Below are positions 13,936 through 26,892 of a stretch of 64,000 nucleotides of DNA, one piece after another (within the stretch, counting starts at the first letter, position 1; each line of letters opens with the position of its first letter). The notes below the pieces were generated by a model. That model did no database searches and was not told where the DNA came from. It worked only from the letters and a program-made list of their open reading frames with translations. The stretch comes from Adineta steineri (Eukaryota > Rotifera > Eurotatoria > Adinetida > Adinetidae), in the NCBI GenBank assembly GCA_905250115.1, contig CAJNOI010000202.1, positions 1-64,000 on the forward strand, given 5' to 3'. The position numbers and the translations under genes were made by a program.

Positions 13936-15647
13936 TAACACTTTTATTACTTGCCGGTGATGATGATGATGATCTAACTGCTTTAAAGTATCAATTCTTT
14001 TTTTTTTCGTATTTCATTTTAACAATTAAAGTCAGATATTCTCTTTGTATCTTGTATATGTGTGTGTGTTTTTTTTTGTACTATTGATTGAAATGATAAA
14101 AAAAAAGAAGAAGACATAAGAATGCGAATTGTTACGTCATAAGATGGAATGTGCGTGCATGTGTGTTTCTTTAGTTAAATCAATATGTATGCATATATAT
14201 GTATATTCCCTTAGGAAAAAGATAGATGAACACGAGATTATACAAAGTCTATTAAATGACCATCAACAACTCTTTTCCTTTTTTTCTCATTCTCATAATA
14301 CAAGGTCATTACTAGCACGCACGTTTAAATGTATATCTAATCTCTATAGACTATAGTTAACTTTGGTTTTTATTTCATCCTATCTATTTTAATTTATTTT
14401 TTTGCTATGATATACATATAAAAGAATAACATAGACAGTAAATTATACAAGTATTTATCTTTGAATAAAGTAATCATTTACGATATATATATAATTTCAG
14501 ACATACCTATTGTTTAACGTGTTAAATTAACAATACTTCAAGCTACTATTGTAACCAATAATTATACATATGTGAATAACAGACAAAATATACTTGTCTG
14601 AATGAAAAGAAAAGAAAAAAAGAGTATAATTCAAATGGTATCATCCACTTGATAGCTATTATACTCTTGTTAACAACGAATAAATGATTACGAATGTCCA
14701 TTCATATGTAATCTTTCATCTTAATCAATTACTCGTATGAGATGACTTCTTATGATGATCATCTAATCATATAGATTCTTGTTCAGATGAACGGATGTGG
14801 TCAATGTACTTGAAAATACGATTCTCTCGTCAATGTAATAGACTTACGCAATCTGAAAAAAAAGTGTCGTTCGTCCTTTATATGTCTCCTAATATATTTG
14901 ATTAGTTACAAAAGTGAATGGCCAACAAAGTCCAAGTTTAATCATAACTACTAAAAAAAGAAGAGAATTGATTCATCATGTCATATATATATGTGAAGAC
15001 TTCTTTTAACTTACATTACTTGTCGATTTATATTCAGAAGGTTTCATATTTGTTGACATTAATCTACTATTTAGTATCACATCTTATACTACTATATGGT
15101 TTCTTTTAGTTTGTACGGCTGTGAATTCTTTATATAACAAAAGTAATTGTACTTATTCGATGTTAAAAACTTTTTTCTTTATGAGTACATTCGATGCTAT
15201 TTGTATAATATTACTAATTATATACGATATCCAACAGTGCATATGCATAACAAAAACATACAATGCACCAGTTGTTCGAATTATAAGAGATGCCGATCAA
15301 TGATAATGATACAGTAGACAAGACTATAGTCTGTGAACTTTTATATCATGTTTTCTTGATACATCGATCGTTCTCCTCTGTTGGAAAATAAATGATAACA
15401 TCAATTGATGCGTTGCAATTAGCTGTGATCATCGTCATCAGACACATCTGCTGAATCATCTAATAACAATACAAGAAATGCACATGTTTTAAAAACTACA
15501 AAAGATCAGTGTGAAAAATATATTGCATATCGCCAATAGACAGCGTCATCTGCCAGAAGTTAGTGACATCGATCAGAAATACTTTTATAAATGAATCATC
15601 AGTATTTTTATATAAACTACAACGAGATATATATTTTTAAAAAAATA
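13936..15647. other. Intergenic region, no gene recognised
   Basis: About 1.7 kb of AT-rich sequence. Short open frames (for example 14129-14356 and 15121-15303) have no recognisable domain and no convincing splice partners. No clear repeat was seen. Confidence 0.5.
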
Positions 15648-16095
15648 ATGAGTATCTTAGCTCGTAGTCTTTATACTTGTCGATTCTTTGAAATTGTAAA
15701 TCGTGTATGTTTAATACAATCAAGTAAAATATTTTTATTATTTGACATTTTCCTCAAATTAATATTTTTTAGTATCTTGCCTTTCGGATTCAGCAAATCC
15801 TATAAATAAATCATTACATGCATGTGATTTTGAAGTATTTGGAACTGTTCAAGGTGTTTATTTTCGTCAACATACTTATGAACAAGCTAAACGATTAGAT
15901 CTTGTTGGATGGGTAAAAAATACTGAAAAAAATACGGTACAAGGACATATGGAAGGTCATAAAATTAATATAGATCAAATGAAAAATTGGCTTCAAACAA
16001 CAGGAAGTCCAAAATCGAAAATAATAAAAACTGAATTTACAAATGAAAAATTGATTAAAAAATTAACTGAAAACACATTTAACATTAAAAGATAA
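15648..16095 (+). CDS. ACYP: Acylphosphatase
   Basis: Two exons, 15648-15702 and 15773-16095, give 125 residues. Exon 2 holds a complete acylphosphatase fold beginning at FEVFGTVQGVYFRQHTYEQA. The Arg of GVYFR and the Asn of GWVKNT are the family's phosphate-binding and water-activating residues, and VQGHMEG follows. The enzyme hydrolyses acyl phosphates such as 1,3-bisphosphoglycerate and aspartyl phosphates in the cytosol. Vertebrate enzymes have about 98 residues; the extra N-terminal stretch here (MSILARSLYTCRFF) could be a mitochondrial presequence, or the start may be wrong. The first intron uses a less usual GTGTAT donor, chosen because it alone keeps the frame, so the first 19 residues are uncertain. 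It lies just upstream of PARS2 on the same strand. Confidence 0.85.
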
Positions 16096-16138
16096 AACTA
16101 ACATGTATACTTATAGAAAATAGTATTTTTCAGATCTC
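16096..16138 (+). promoter_or_regulatory. Intercistronic spacer with probable trans-splice acceptor
   Basis: Only 43 bases separate the acylphosphatase stop from the ATG of the prolyl-tRNA synthetase. They contain TAGTATTTTTCAG, a strong 3' splice site ending at 16133, five bases before the ATG, with no matching upstream donor needed for the reading frame. Bdelloids are known to trans-splice a spliced leader onto many mRNAs. An operon processed by leader addition here is inference. Confidence 0.55.
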
Positions 16139-17966
16139 ATGGTTTTCATAACTTATATTCGTCATGCACTTCAACAACGTTCACGATTGTTTCTTCCAAC
16201 ACCTGTTCATCTTCCTCAAGGAAGTAGATCAAGAAGTCAAACAGTAATTAAATATAAATTCATACGATTTAATTTCATTGTATATTTCAGTTATTACAAG
16301 AAGCATCTATTGTTCATAGTGTTGAACATGGATTTCCACAATTATTACCATTAGGTTTTCGAGTTTTAACTAAATTAAAAACGTTAATTCAGTATGAAAT
16401 GAATCATGTTGGTGGACAAGAATTGTATCTGTCAGCAGTTGGACGAAAAAATACTTGGGAAATGTGTGGTATGAACATTGATGATATTAAGATGTTTTTG
16501 GTAATTTTGTAAAATTCTTATAGATCGATGGAATTTAATGCATAATGAATTATTTAAATTTAAAGATCATGATGAAGAATATTGTCTAAGTCCAGTAAAT
16601 AAACATTTATTAAAGAAACAAAATTTTTATTAAATTTTATAGACACATGAAGAAGCAATTACAAAACTTGTTTCTTCTGTTTGTAAATCACTTCCACGAA
16701 GTAATTATCCATTACTTGTTTATCAGGTAAAATAATAATAAATATTTTTTTTTAATAAATAGAAAATTATTATATATTATTAGCAAATCTAGATAACATG
16801 GAAATATCGTAATGAACCAAATTATCGTCATGGTCTTTTACGAACAAAAGAATTTCTTATGAAAGGTTTGAAATTCTTTTTTTTATTTTATTCTCTATAA
16901 ATCTGTGTATTATTTAGATTTATATAGTTTTCATAGAGATGAAGATTGTGCACATCAAATTTATGAACAAGTTTGTGATGCATATGAAAGAATATTTCAA
17001 AAATTAGAATTAAATTGTTTTAAAGGTTTCTATTATATTATTAATGATTAAATAGAGTTTCATATGATAATTTTTATTTAGTACCAGCCGATAGTGGTTT
17101 AATGGGTGGATCATTGAATCATGAATTTCTAGCAGTATCACCTGTTGGTGAAGATACAATTCTTATTTGTTCAAAGTATGTTAAATTATGATTAACATAA
17201 GAAAGATAAATATGTTTAATCTATAGATGTAATCGTGGATATTTAAATAATAAAACTCAATGTGAACATGAAGACAAAATTGAACAACGAGCTATTGAAC
17301 TTGGTCATTGTTTTCTTCTTGGTGATCGTTATACAAAAGCATTCAATGCAATCGAAGGTTCATCAGATACTGCAGTTGATAAAAAGTAAGAAATAAAATT
17401 TTATAATCTATTTCTAATTTTTGTTTATTAATAGACCATTGATAATGGGATGTTATGGTATTGGTTTAACACGTTTAATGGCAGCATCCGTTGAAATACT
17501 TACATCAAAAGATTCAAATAATATTCGATGGCCAAAACGAATTGTTCCTTATCAAGTCGCGATTTTACCACCAAAAGTTTGCTATTATTTAATTATATTT
17601 AAAAATATCATTGACGAAGCTTTTACTATTTTAGAAAGGTAGTCCAGAAGAAACAGTTGGTAATGAAAAAACACTTGGTCGTTTGTTAAAACTTGATAGC
17701 AATGAATGGTTTGTCGATGATCGTACTGAATTCACTATTGGTTATCGATTAAAAGATTGTGAAAAAATGGGTATTCCTATTGTAATAGCATTTGGAAAAC
17801 GAGCTGTAAGATTTATTTTTTTTATAAAGACTGATGTAATTGTATATTTATTTAGACTCAACAAAATCTATGTGAAGTTATTGATGTATACAATAATCGA
17901 ACAGAATATTTATCATATGAACAGACATTAAAATTTATTCAAAACTATTATTCACTTTTTTGTTAA
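16139..17966 (+). CDS. PARS2: Mitochondrial prolyl-tRNA synthetase
   Basis: Eleven exons join in frame: 16139-16243, 16291-16468, 16524-16594, 16643-16726, 16793-16865, 16918-17025, 17082-17175, 17227-17385, 17435-17576, 17635-17805 and 17856-17966. The product has 431 residues; human PARS2 has 475. Class II motif 1 is in [17 protein letters not shown], followed by [14 protein letters not shown], motif 2 in [19 protein letters not shown], and motif 3 in [16 protein letters not shown]. The C-terminus is the anticodon-binding domain ([17 protein letters not shown]). It is the bacterial-like type without a long editing insert, as expected for the mitochondrial enzyme that charges tRNA-Pro. Exon 5 uses the acceptor at 16792; the nearer one at 16783 would bring a stop. 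All introns are 46-66 bases. Confidence 0.96.
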
Positions 17967-18880
17967 ACTTTATTATTTTTTTTTAAATAGAACAAAAAAT
18001 CGTTAAGATTGCAGGTTCTCATGAACGAAGCATAGTTTTAATTAAAAAAAAAAGAATTTCTGTAGCTTTTACAAAACCTCAATCTATCTAATAGAAAACA
18101 AAAAATATTGTTTAATCTTTCTGGCAACATGTAAATTAATCGCGTCATAAAAAATTTCATTACGAATTTTATATAACAGAGACATAAATACCAGAAAAGA
18201 TTTTTTTAATCAAAAAATGATGTATGTATGTTTGATTATTTGGTCAAGAGAAAAGTATCAAACCCATGGATCCGGCAGCAATATAAAGTTTTTTTTGATT
18301 AGCTGCACTAATCACTGTTTAAGTATATTTATTTTTACTAGTCGTTGAAAATAAATTTAAATCAATTTGAAAAAATTAATTTGTGTTCCAGTCACACGAC
18401 GAATTTGTATTCAATATGTTAGCTTGAAATATGAAAATATATTATACCAACAATTATGACTATAGATAACATCTAAAGCAAATGGAAATAATATATTTTA
18501 TAAAAAGATCTCACAAATATATTTACAGATGGAGAATAGATTCCCTGGAAATGGACGAGGAGTGTTTTGATCACCAGAAAGGAGTGAAATGATTACCTAA
18601 TTAGTTGTATGTGAAATGATCATCGAAAAAGGATGGGTGTGGATAGGTGACGGTGTGACTTTAGGTGTGGGTGTAGGTGGGGGAGTCGTTTTATCTTTTA
18701 TTCACTCACACACAAACCCACACCCACGCCCTTCATAATTATAGAGATAATCTATTAGTTAAGAAATAAAAATGAGATATGAGTATGAAATAGAATAATA
18801 TGACATTAGTAAGTAAAAATAAAAAGCACAGTCAGTTGAAAAAATAAAAAGTGTTTGTACTGTTCAGTTAAAATTTGATT
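17967..18880. other. Convergent intergenic region
   Basis: It lies between the 3' ends of PARS2 (+) and the NRPS-like gene (-). AT-rich, no gene seen. Its only structured part is the hairpin repeat at 18631-18733. Confidence 0.6.
18631..18733. repeat. Telomere-like hairpin repeat (TGTGGG / CCCACA)
   Basis: A degenerate G-rich arm (GGTGTGGGTGTAGGTGGG and relatives) is followed after a short T-rich spacer by a C-rich arm (ACCCACACCCACGCCC). The arms can pair. It sits about 150 bases past the stop codon of the NRPS-like gene. Confidence 0.75.
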
Positions 18881-21800
18881 TCAGATGAGAGATATATCTG
18901 TCGTTATGTTTTTGCAGAATACAACTCGCCAATATTCTGCTCGTCCTTGTTGCATATTATCATATAGTTGAGTACCAGGTAATCCAGCGAATAGACGACA
19001 ATATTCGTGATCTATAGGTTGAATATAACGCTCAATAAAGTCAACACGTGAGTTATTTTGAATATCAAGTGCATGAAGAACATTTCTTGTAATATTGACC
19101 TTCTCTTTAATTATAAATGCATCATTTGTTGTTAAATAATCAATCAATACGTGTGAACCATCGACATTACACAAGCCACACCAGAGAAAGTATCCATTAG
19201 GAGTAAGTATACGAACAACTTCATCGACAAATTGCTTTGCTGCTACTATTTCATCAAAAATGTTTGTTGTTTCAATCGAAAGAACAACATCCATTGACTC
19301 ATTTTGAAATGGTAAATGAGTTTTTGAATCAGCTATCATAAATGAGAGTCGAGGAATTGTTGTATAACATTGTTCACATAGGTTAATGACATTTCGAGAA
19401 AAATCTATTCCAACATAAGAACGAGGAATATATGTACGAACACACCACGCAGCACCAGCACCTCTACCACAACCCACTTCGAGTATATTTTGATCTGTAA
19501 GTGTTACATTAGCAAGAAGCTAGAACGAAAAACAGAATATTCTAATAATACTTGCGAAGACTTTTGAAGAAAAGGTTTAAATCGTATTGTTGATATTGTG
19601 ACAGCTAATATTGTGATTAGTTCATTTTGAGCTATTCGTGTTACCGAGTTATGAATGAAAACTTCGAGCATATTACAAGGATTCTTTGGTTTCGATCAAT
19701 TCATTATCTATCACTTGTCGAATACTTATAATAAAGTAACGAAAACTATGGTATGAGTATGATTCGTATTAATTAATTTAGACATCAAAAATTAATCTAT
19801 GATATTATATCAGAAATATTTCAACTCAAATCTATTTGATTCTTTCATTCGTCTTCACTTACTTGCTGATAAAGTTTCTTCGAATAGTAGCCAGTATTGT
19901 CATCAGTATGTTCGTCCAAATCTGCATAACCCCAATTCGTAAATTGTAGTTCATTGACATTCGTATAGACATTCGAAATTTGCTCATACCACAAAGACAG
20001 TCGATCAAAGTTCTTAGATTTCTGTTGACATTTGACGATATCATCACAAACGGGTGCAGATCCAGATAATTCTGGTTTTGCTACATAAGATTCTAAAAGA
20101 AAGAAATTCAATGCAATAAAATGATGCATATATGTACCATATGACATGATCATCAGAAGAATAGTTTAACTTTGAATGATATTACTTTCAAAAAATCAAA
20201 GAAAAAGATGTAGAGAAAAGAAAATATCCGTTCTCAATTGATTTCACGTTGCAAAGAAATCGGACAAAATTTTATTCATTGATATGAAATGTCAAGGTAT
20301 AACCAATTTATCCTATACGATGAGGTTTGAGTAAATAATTTAGAGTAAAATCTAATAGAATGATACATTTAAATTTTATGTGGATTAACAACAAACCATA
20401 AAAGATGACAAAAGTATATTGAATGCATTTAGATCATGATCAATTGAAAATTTAATGAGAAGAAAAGCTATTTTTAATGACATGTCATATTGATCGAATG
20501 ATTTTTTCATTCTGAGACGCAGGAAAAAGTCATAGGAAAGTCAAGTAAGTATATATCAATACAAGATATTTAGAAAACATCATGAATGAAAAGTCATGCT
20601 TTCAATAATGCAGATAAAGAAATATCCAAAAATGGCTATGAAAAAAATGAAATTTGCAGAATATTACTTAACATCTTAATAGTATTATACAAGTGTGTCT
20701 AATTTTATCTATTTAGATAACTTACGTGCAGGAAGTCCTTTCCATTGTGTGTTTGATTCCAATAAATCATTTTTCATTACGAGTGTAAAAGGATAAAGTC
20801 GATTGTTACCCATTAATTTACAGCCCGACATTACAATTGAGCCACTCATAAGAACGCACGAGTTACCTACTGTAACAGGAGCTAGTTTTAGAGTACGCTG
20901 TTCGAAACTGTGACACTAAAATGATTGTAGAGAACAGTAATGTTTAAATGAAAAACAACAAGAAATGAATATATTACCATAATAAGAGCATTCATATTAA
21001 GTCGAACATTATCTCCAATAGTCACCAAATTATAATCAGGGAGAGACAAAATATCAGGTACGATGACATTGTTGCCGATGTTCGCACCATATGCTCGAAA
21101 TAACCGAATCAACCATTGTGTATTGCCAAGGAATGAACAAATAAAAATTCGATGATCTTCTTGTAGTTTTTCTTTTATCTGTTGGATTGTTTCACTGTCT
21201 TCATAAAAATGCCATTGATACAGACTGTAACTAATTATTGTATGAAGGATTGGTCCACCAACAAGACCACATGACCAATAGATGCCTATGAGAAGACATT
21301 TGCTAATATAATGTGAAAAACATGTCTTCCAAAATGGAATAGTTTTAATTTGATCTTCTATTGCTTCTCTAATGGGCATTTGAAATGGCATAGCACGAGC
21401 TGGAACACCAATGAAAATATCTCCATTGTTGCTATTCGTTTCTCGAGTGATACGCGTTAAACTGCCAACCATAGTATGAGATGCAAGATGACTTCCCGGC
21501 AAAATTGAACATCCGTTTGCAAGGTTTGTATGAGATCCTAGCGTTATCCAATCTACACGATGGTCACCCTCAAGTGTCATCTCAGTAGGAACTAATAAAA
21601 CGTAACCAAAACTAGTGACTTCTCTTTCGAGTTTTAATAAATTTGTTGGATAGGATAAGAAGATGTCTATATTAGCGAGTTTGACATCATCTTCAACTTG
21701 AGCACCTAGCCAACGGAGAATAAAAGGATAAAGATAATGATATTTACTTGGTAGTAACCATCCATGATGAAAACTAAAAACAATTAATTGACGAAGCCAC

Positions 21801-24800
21801 ACCTTATGTAAATATGACCATGATGCAATTGGGTATGTGTCACCAGCAGCACAAGAACCAACTACGAATTTTAACAGAAAGAGAGTGAGAAAACAGGCAA
21901 TAATTGACCATGAAGTCCAGCAAAAAGCAATACTAATAGATAGTGGTATCTGTTCAACTGCATAAACTTTGTAGACAATGGCTAAAAGTGTACAATGAAT
22001 ACAGATTACTGAGATGATTGTAATGACTTGATAGATCTTGTGCCATATTGATAATGATCGGTTATTATATGTGATTGAAATGTTTGATGGAACCGTTTTA
22101 TGTTCGTCGCCATCAATAATCGTTCGAGATGCGATGAAACCAGTGAGTGATGAATTAGGCTGAACAATAATATTATCTTGCATATTAACTCCACCAAACA
22201 GAATCGAACGGACACTAATTGAACAATAGCAACCAATTTTAATTGAGTGTAGTGCAAAAGTGTTATTATCATTGTAATATAAAGAGTTTAGAGTCGTTTT
22301 ATCAGCAATCCAAGTTCCCTCACTAATATATAATAACCATGGAGCATCAATAGTAACGGTATAAATATGTGCAGTAAGACTAACTCGAGCACCACAAAGA
22401 CGAAGATAGTAATTGTACAAAGGTGTACCAAGTATATGTTGTAGCCAAAATGTATTATTATTCCATAGTCGATCTAAAAACCACCAACGATAATAGTTCC
22501 AAGAGAACACATTGCCTTCTTTGATATTTCGCGATGATAGTAGATGTGAGCAAATGACATAGAATAGAAGATGACATATTGGTAAGATAGGAAGAAAAAG
22601 AGGACACCATTGACAAATTATCATGATTGGACACAACCACTGACAAACAAGAAGTACTATACCTAAAGATTCGATGACTAATGAAGGTGCGAGACGATCA
22701 TGTGTTTCATGAATTTTATTGACTGTAGAAGCTGCCTCTTGTCGTTCTTCGAGAACCAGTAAAGGTTCTATAGCTTGAGCCAATCGTCGAATAGATGGAT
22801 TATTAAGCAAAAGACCAATGTCAACTTTATTACAAATCTTCCGACGAATCAGTGTCAGTGCAAGAATAGCACCCAGTGACGTTCCACCAAGTTGACCGAA
22901 AGCAACTTCAACATGAGGAGATTCAATATGGAAAGCTTGACTAAATATATCTTGTAACTGTTCTTCTAAAGCAGTGTGCGAAAGATTGTCATCACGAGCA
23001 TAAGTTGACGATGAAAAATCAGGAGGCGGTAGAAGTTTTCGATCAATTTTTCCATTTGGATTCAAAGGTAATTTATCAAGTATAATAAATATGGATGGAA
23101 TCATATGTGGTGGAAGATGAGATTGACAATGTTCACGTAGTTCTTCTTCATTCATATGAGAAGAAGATTGAACATAAGCGGCTAAATAATCATCGTTCCA
23201 TTTCATGACAACACAAGCAGAGATGGATGCAATGTTAAGTAAACATCGTTCGATTTCACCAAGTTCAATTCGTTGTCCATGAAGTTTGATTTGATGATCT
23301 TTTCTTCCTTGATAATAAAGAAGTCCATTGTTATCCATTGTAACAAGATCACCTGTTTGATAAAATAATTCACCATCTATTTCAACAAGAGCTTTTGCTG
23401 TCAAATCATCACGTCGAAGATAACCAGCAAATACACCCACTCCTCCTATACACAGTTCACCTTCTTGACCGACGGCAGATAATTGTAAATGTTGATTCAT
23501 AATCATACATCGACAATTCGAAAGTGGTGTACCAATTGAGATATTACGTACATCAGTTATAACATGTACTTTATGAGAGGTAGAAACTATAGTTGTTTCG
23601 GCTGGACCGTATAAGTTCCATAACCTACAGGAATGTGGGACTGAACTTAGAATTAAGTTTACGAGATTGATAGAACATTTTTCACCTGTAAAAATATATA
23701 AAAGCTTGACACAAAATTACATATCAGGAAAAGGTTACATACCACCGCTGCAAAGGGATCGTAGACTTTTTACAGCTGTGAGCTGGTTAGATTTCTGCAA
23801 AAAACTAAACAAATGTTGAAGAATAGTTGGCACCATTGTGAAGCATGTTACGTTCTTTGTCTTGACAATATAAATCAGATAGTCTAAGTCGATCGTTCCT
23901 CTAAGATGTGGCATTACTAATGAAGCTCCAGCTATCAACGTACCAATAATATCTTGAATATGAAGATCAAAGGAGCAACGCGCGATTTGCATTATTATAT
24001 CGTTTTTATTCAATACATAACCGCGCACTAACGAACGCATCAACTGAATGAAACTTTGATGCCAAACTTGAGCCTTAACGGAACGAGATTATTTACATGA
24101 CATTAAGAAAATATACTATTTCAAACTAACCGCTTTCGGTGTTCCTGTTGAGCCACTTGTGAAGATGATGTAGGCTATAGTGTCCGGAGCTACTAACACA
24201 TTTGACAACTCATCGACATGAATTATATAGTCCGCCTTTGTGTCAGTTAGAACTAAATCAATATCAAATAACACAATATTATGCGAAAAATTGGTCTTAG
24301 TTAAATGATGAACAACGACAAGACGACCTGAAGTCTCTTGTATGAGAGTATGTAAACGGTGTTGTGGATCTCGAGGTGATAATGGACAATAAACACCACC
24401 AGCCATTTCAATCCCCATAATACCAATCACCTAATCGAAGTCAATCTCAAACTCTCACCAATAATTAGTTCTCCTAATCAACTTACCATTGACAAACTTC
24501 GCTCAACACATTGACATACGACCTCACCTGGAAACACATGATATTCATTAAGAAGAGTGAAAGATAAAACTTGTACATAATACAAGAGTTCAGAATATGT
24601 TAATGATTGTTCATCAAGTTCAACAGCTAGCTTTTGTGGATGTTTCATTACTTGATAAGCAAATTCATGATGAATACAAGTGCGAGGAGATGAAAACGAT
24701 ACTTGTGTGTTATTCAATGATTGCATTAGATATTGTTCATTTGATAATGTTAATGATACTTCATAGGCAGGTTTGTTTATTCGACTATCAATCATAGATG

Positions 24801-26346
24801 CAGATAATTGATTTAAGATGAAATGAAATCGTTGTGAAATCTTCTCCACTGTGTCTCTATTGAATAAGTCAAGTGATGCATTGATCGTGCATGATAGTTG
24901 ATTCATATTCATATCATGATAAATAGAAAGAGAGAAATCGGCTGTACTTAACATCTCATCTTCGTTAATCTTGACTGGAAAAGGTCCTGGAACAAGTTGA
25001 GTATCACCAATCATTATTGCATTGTTGTCATTGTTACTCTCAGATGATATAAATTCTACAGATGTATCCAGAAATGCATGTTTGAAAATATGTGGATGTC
25101 GATCAAGAATACGTTGAAGTGGAAAATATGAATATTTTGTACCATTTGTTGTTATCTCTTGAAAATGTTCAAGCAATTGATGAAAACACCATTGAGGATC
25201 TAATTGACATCGTAATGGAATGACATTCTCAAACAGCCCAATGATTGATTTGAGTTCATCTCTATATCGATTATTATTGATGTTCATAGCAAGACATAAA
25301 TCTGTTTGTCCATTACTTAATTTGAATAGAAAGATGAAATAAATAGCAAATGTGAGATGTTGAAGTGATATATTATTTGATGATGCATGAGTAAGAAAGT
25401 CATGTGAGAGATCTTGACCAAAATGAAAAGAAATCGATGTTCCACGACCAGTTCGATGTTCATTTGAGAGCCGGTATCGATCATATGGTAATGATAAAGG
25501 TTGATCGAGTTTACAACCATGAAGAGCATCAAGCCAAAACATACTTGCACCAGTCATTGTCATTTGTTGTTCGATAACAGCATCTAGATAATCAAAGAAA
25601 AGAATGCATTATAAAATTAGAAGTGCTATTTATATTTACAATCGAGATAACGTAGATTAGTGTTGCCATCATATAATAATTGACCTGTTGTATATGCTTG
25701 ATTGAGTTCATGAAGAAATATATTCATTGATGGATAATCAAGTACAGCATGATGAAAATTAAAGATGATTACATCTTTATCAGAAAGAAGATGATCTGAA
25801 GAGATTGATTTGTAGTAAACAAGATGACATCGAAAGCCGAGACCTTTAGTAAGATCGAAAAATTGCGAATTATGTCTTTCTTCATGCAGGATATAATTAA
25901 GTTGTTCATGTGTTGTATAAGTGCTTTCAATAAATGTAAATAATGTAGTATTATTCTGGCTAAAGTCGATGATCTGTTGCATGAGTTGATTGTTTTCTGT
26001 ATGAAATATGAGCGATGTTCGAAGAGATTCGTGTTTTGTAACGATTAGTTGAAGAGCATGACGAAGATGTTTTACTGATAAAGCATGATGATGGTGTAGA
26101 TGATAAACAAACGGCATATTGTAGATTGGTGCTCGTGATATGTAAGAAGTCAAATGAATAGACTCATTATGCCATAGTCGAATTTGCGCAAATGATGCTG
26201 GTGCTATATGAAAGAGAAAACAATCAGATATGATTAACGATATCGCCTATGAGATGTTGTCTTGTGTGAGTTTTCATCACTATCGAATTACTCTATGAAT
26301 GGAACTTTTAAGCGGCAAAACCAATGTTATTGTGTGCGAAAGGCAT
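18881..26346 (-). CDS. NRPS-like C-A-T protein with Pls-type beta-helix and C-terminal methyltransferase
   Basis: Nine exons join in frame (- strand order): 26322-26346, 25640-26203, 24487-25583, 24131-24430, 23743-24073, 20978-23685, 20726-20915, 19863-20092, 18881-19519; about 2,027 residues. A condensation domain opens PASFAQIRLW and carries FNFHHAVLDYP (active-site HHxxxD). The adenylation domain (about 490-1000) has IIFTSGSTGTPKA, NLYGPAETT, YQTGDLV, GRKDHQIKLHGQRIELGEIE and NPNGKIDRKLLP. A carrier domain follows (LGGTSLGA; Ser carries phosphopantetheine). About 700 residues of membrane segments and hexapeptide-like repeats match the Pls/PosA C-terminal architecture. The end is a SAM-dependent methyltransferase (ILEVGCGRGAGA). 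The likely role is to activate, condense and methylate one amino or acyl unit; the substrate is unknown. Bacterial NRPS genes are known horizontal acquisitions in bdelloids. The 25-base first exon (weak donor GTTTTG) is the least certain part. Confidence 0.88.
20093..20725 (-). other. Long intron between beta-helix and methyltransferase exons
   Basis: This 633-base intron is about ten times longer than the others in the gene. It starts with GTAAGT and ends TTTCTTTTAG. It marks the seam between the NRPS-like part and the methyltransferase part. No gene or clear repeat was seen inside. If a terminator or second promoter were here, the methyltransferase could be a separate gene; the phases (C plus AA gives Gln) fit splicing. 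Confidence 0.6.
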
Positions 26347-26792
26347 GTGTGCTATTATACGAGGGTTAAACAAAAGTTCTATCGGTTACATGAATGATTA
26401 TTTTAAAAGGAAAAATGACGCTTGAGTTAAAAATGCTAGTTTTCAAAGTGAAAAGGACAGAAAACCTAGGAAATTTTACACCATTTCATAGTCATCTATG
26501 GAAAAGCCATCTGGAATAGTGGATTCATGTTGGTATATATCAGAAGAATCTTGTTGATAGATGTGTGTGTATATGAATAAAGAATCCACATCCATATCCA
26601 TGCATAGTCACACATCCACCCTTTGGCTGAGTGCTAATTATTGGATGTCCCAAATGATATAGGAACATATCCTCGATGATATCTCTGTGCAATGTATTCA
26701 TTGTCGATAGAAATGTTCATTAAGAAAAACTTTATGTTTAGTTAAACATACCTTCGTTTATAATATGTGGTTGTCGACAAAAGATAATATCT
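26347..26792. other. Spacer with possible mariner-type end
   Basis: Upstream of the NRPS-like gene. At 26359 the sequence TACGAGGGTTAAACAAAAGTT resembles the terminal inverted repeat of mariner-family DNA transposons, next to a TA. No partner end was found before the gap, so at most a fragment is present. A degenerate telomere-like hairpin follows at 26561-26631. Confidence 0.35.
26561..26631. repeat. Degenerate telomere-like hairpin
   Basis: An ATGTGTGTGTATATG arm is followed by ATCCACATCCATATCCATG and CACACATCCACCC. It has the G-first, C-second order of the other members but is more decayed. Confidence 0.45.
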
Positions 26793-26892
26793 NNNNNNNN
26801 NNNNNNNNNNNNNNNNNNNNNNNNNNNNNNNNNNNNNNNNNNNNNNNNNNNNNNNNNNNNNNNNNNNNNNNNNNNNNNNNNNNNNNNNNNNN
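26793..26892. other. Assembly gap (100 N)
   Basis: Exactly 100 N, a conventional scaffold gap of unknown true size. It removes whatever lay immediately upstream of the CLOCK PAS-B fragment. Confidence 0.99.

Noticed and set aside
19519-20153. Separate methyltransferase gene starting at a Met near 20153
   Set aside because: That Met lies upstream of a strong acceptor (TTTCTTTTAG ending 20093), and the phase fits the preceding beta-helix exon. A separate gene is kept as the alternative.
26357-26420. Complete mariner transposon
   Set aside because: Only one end-like motif (TACGAGGGTT) was seen; no partner end or transposase before the gap.
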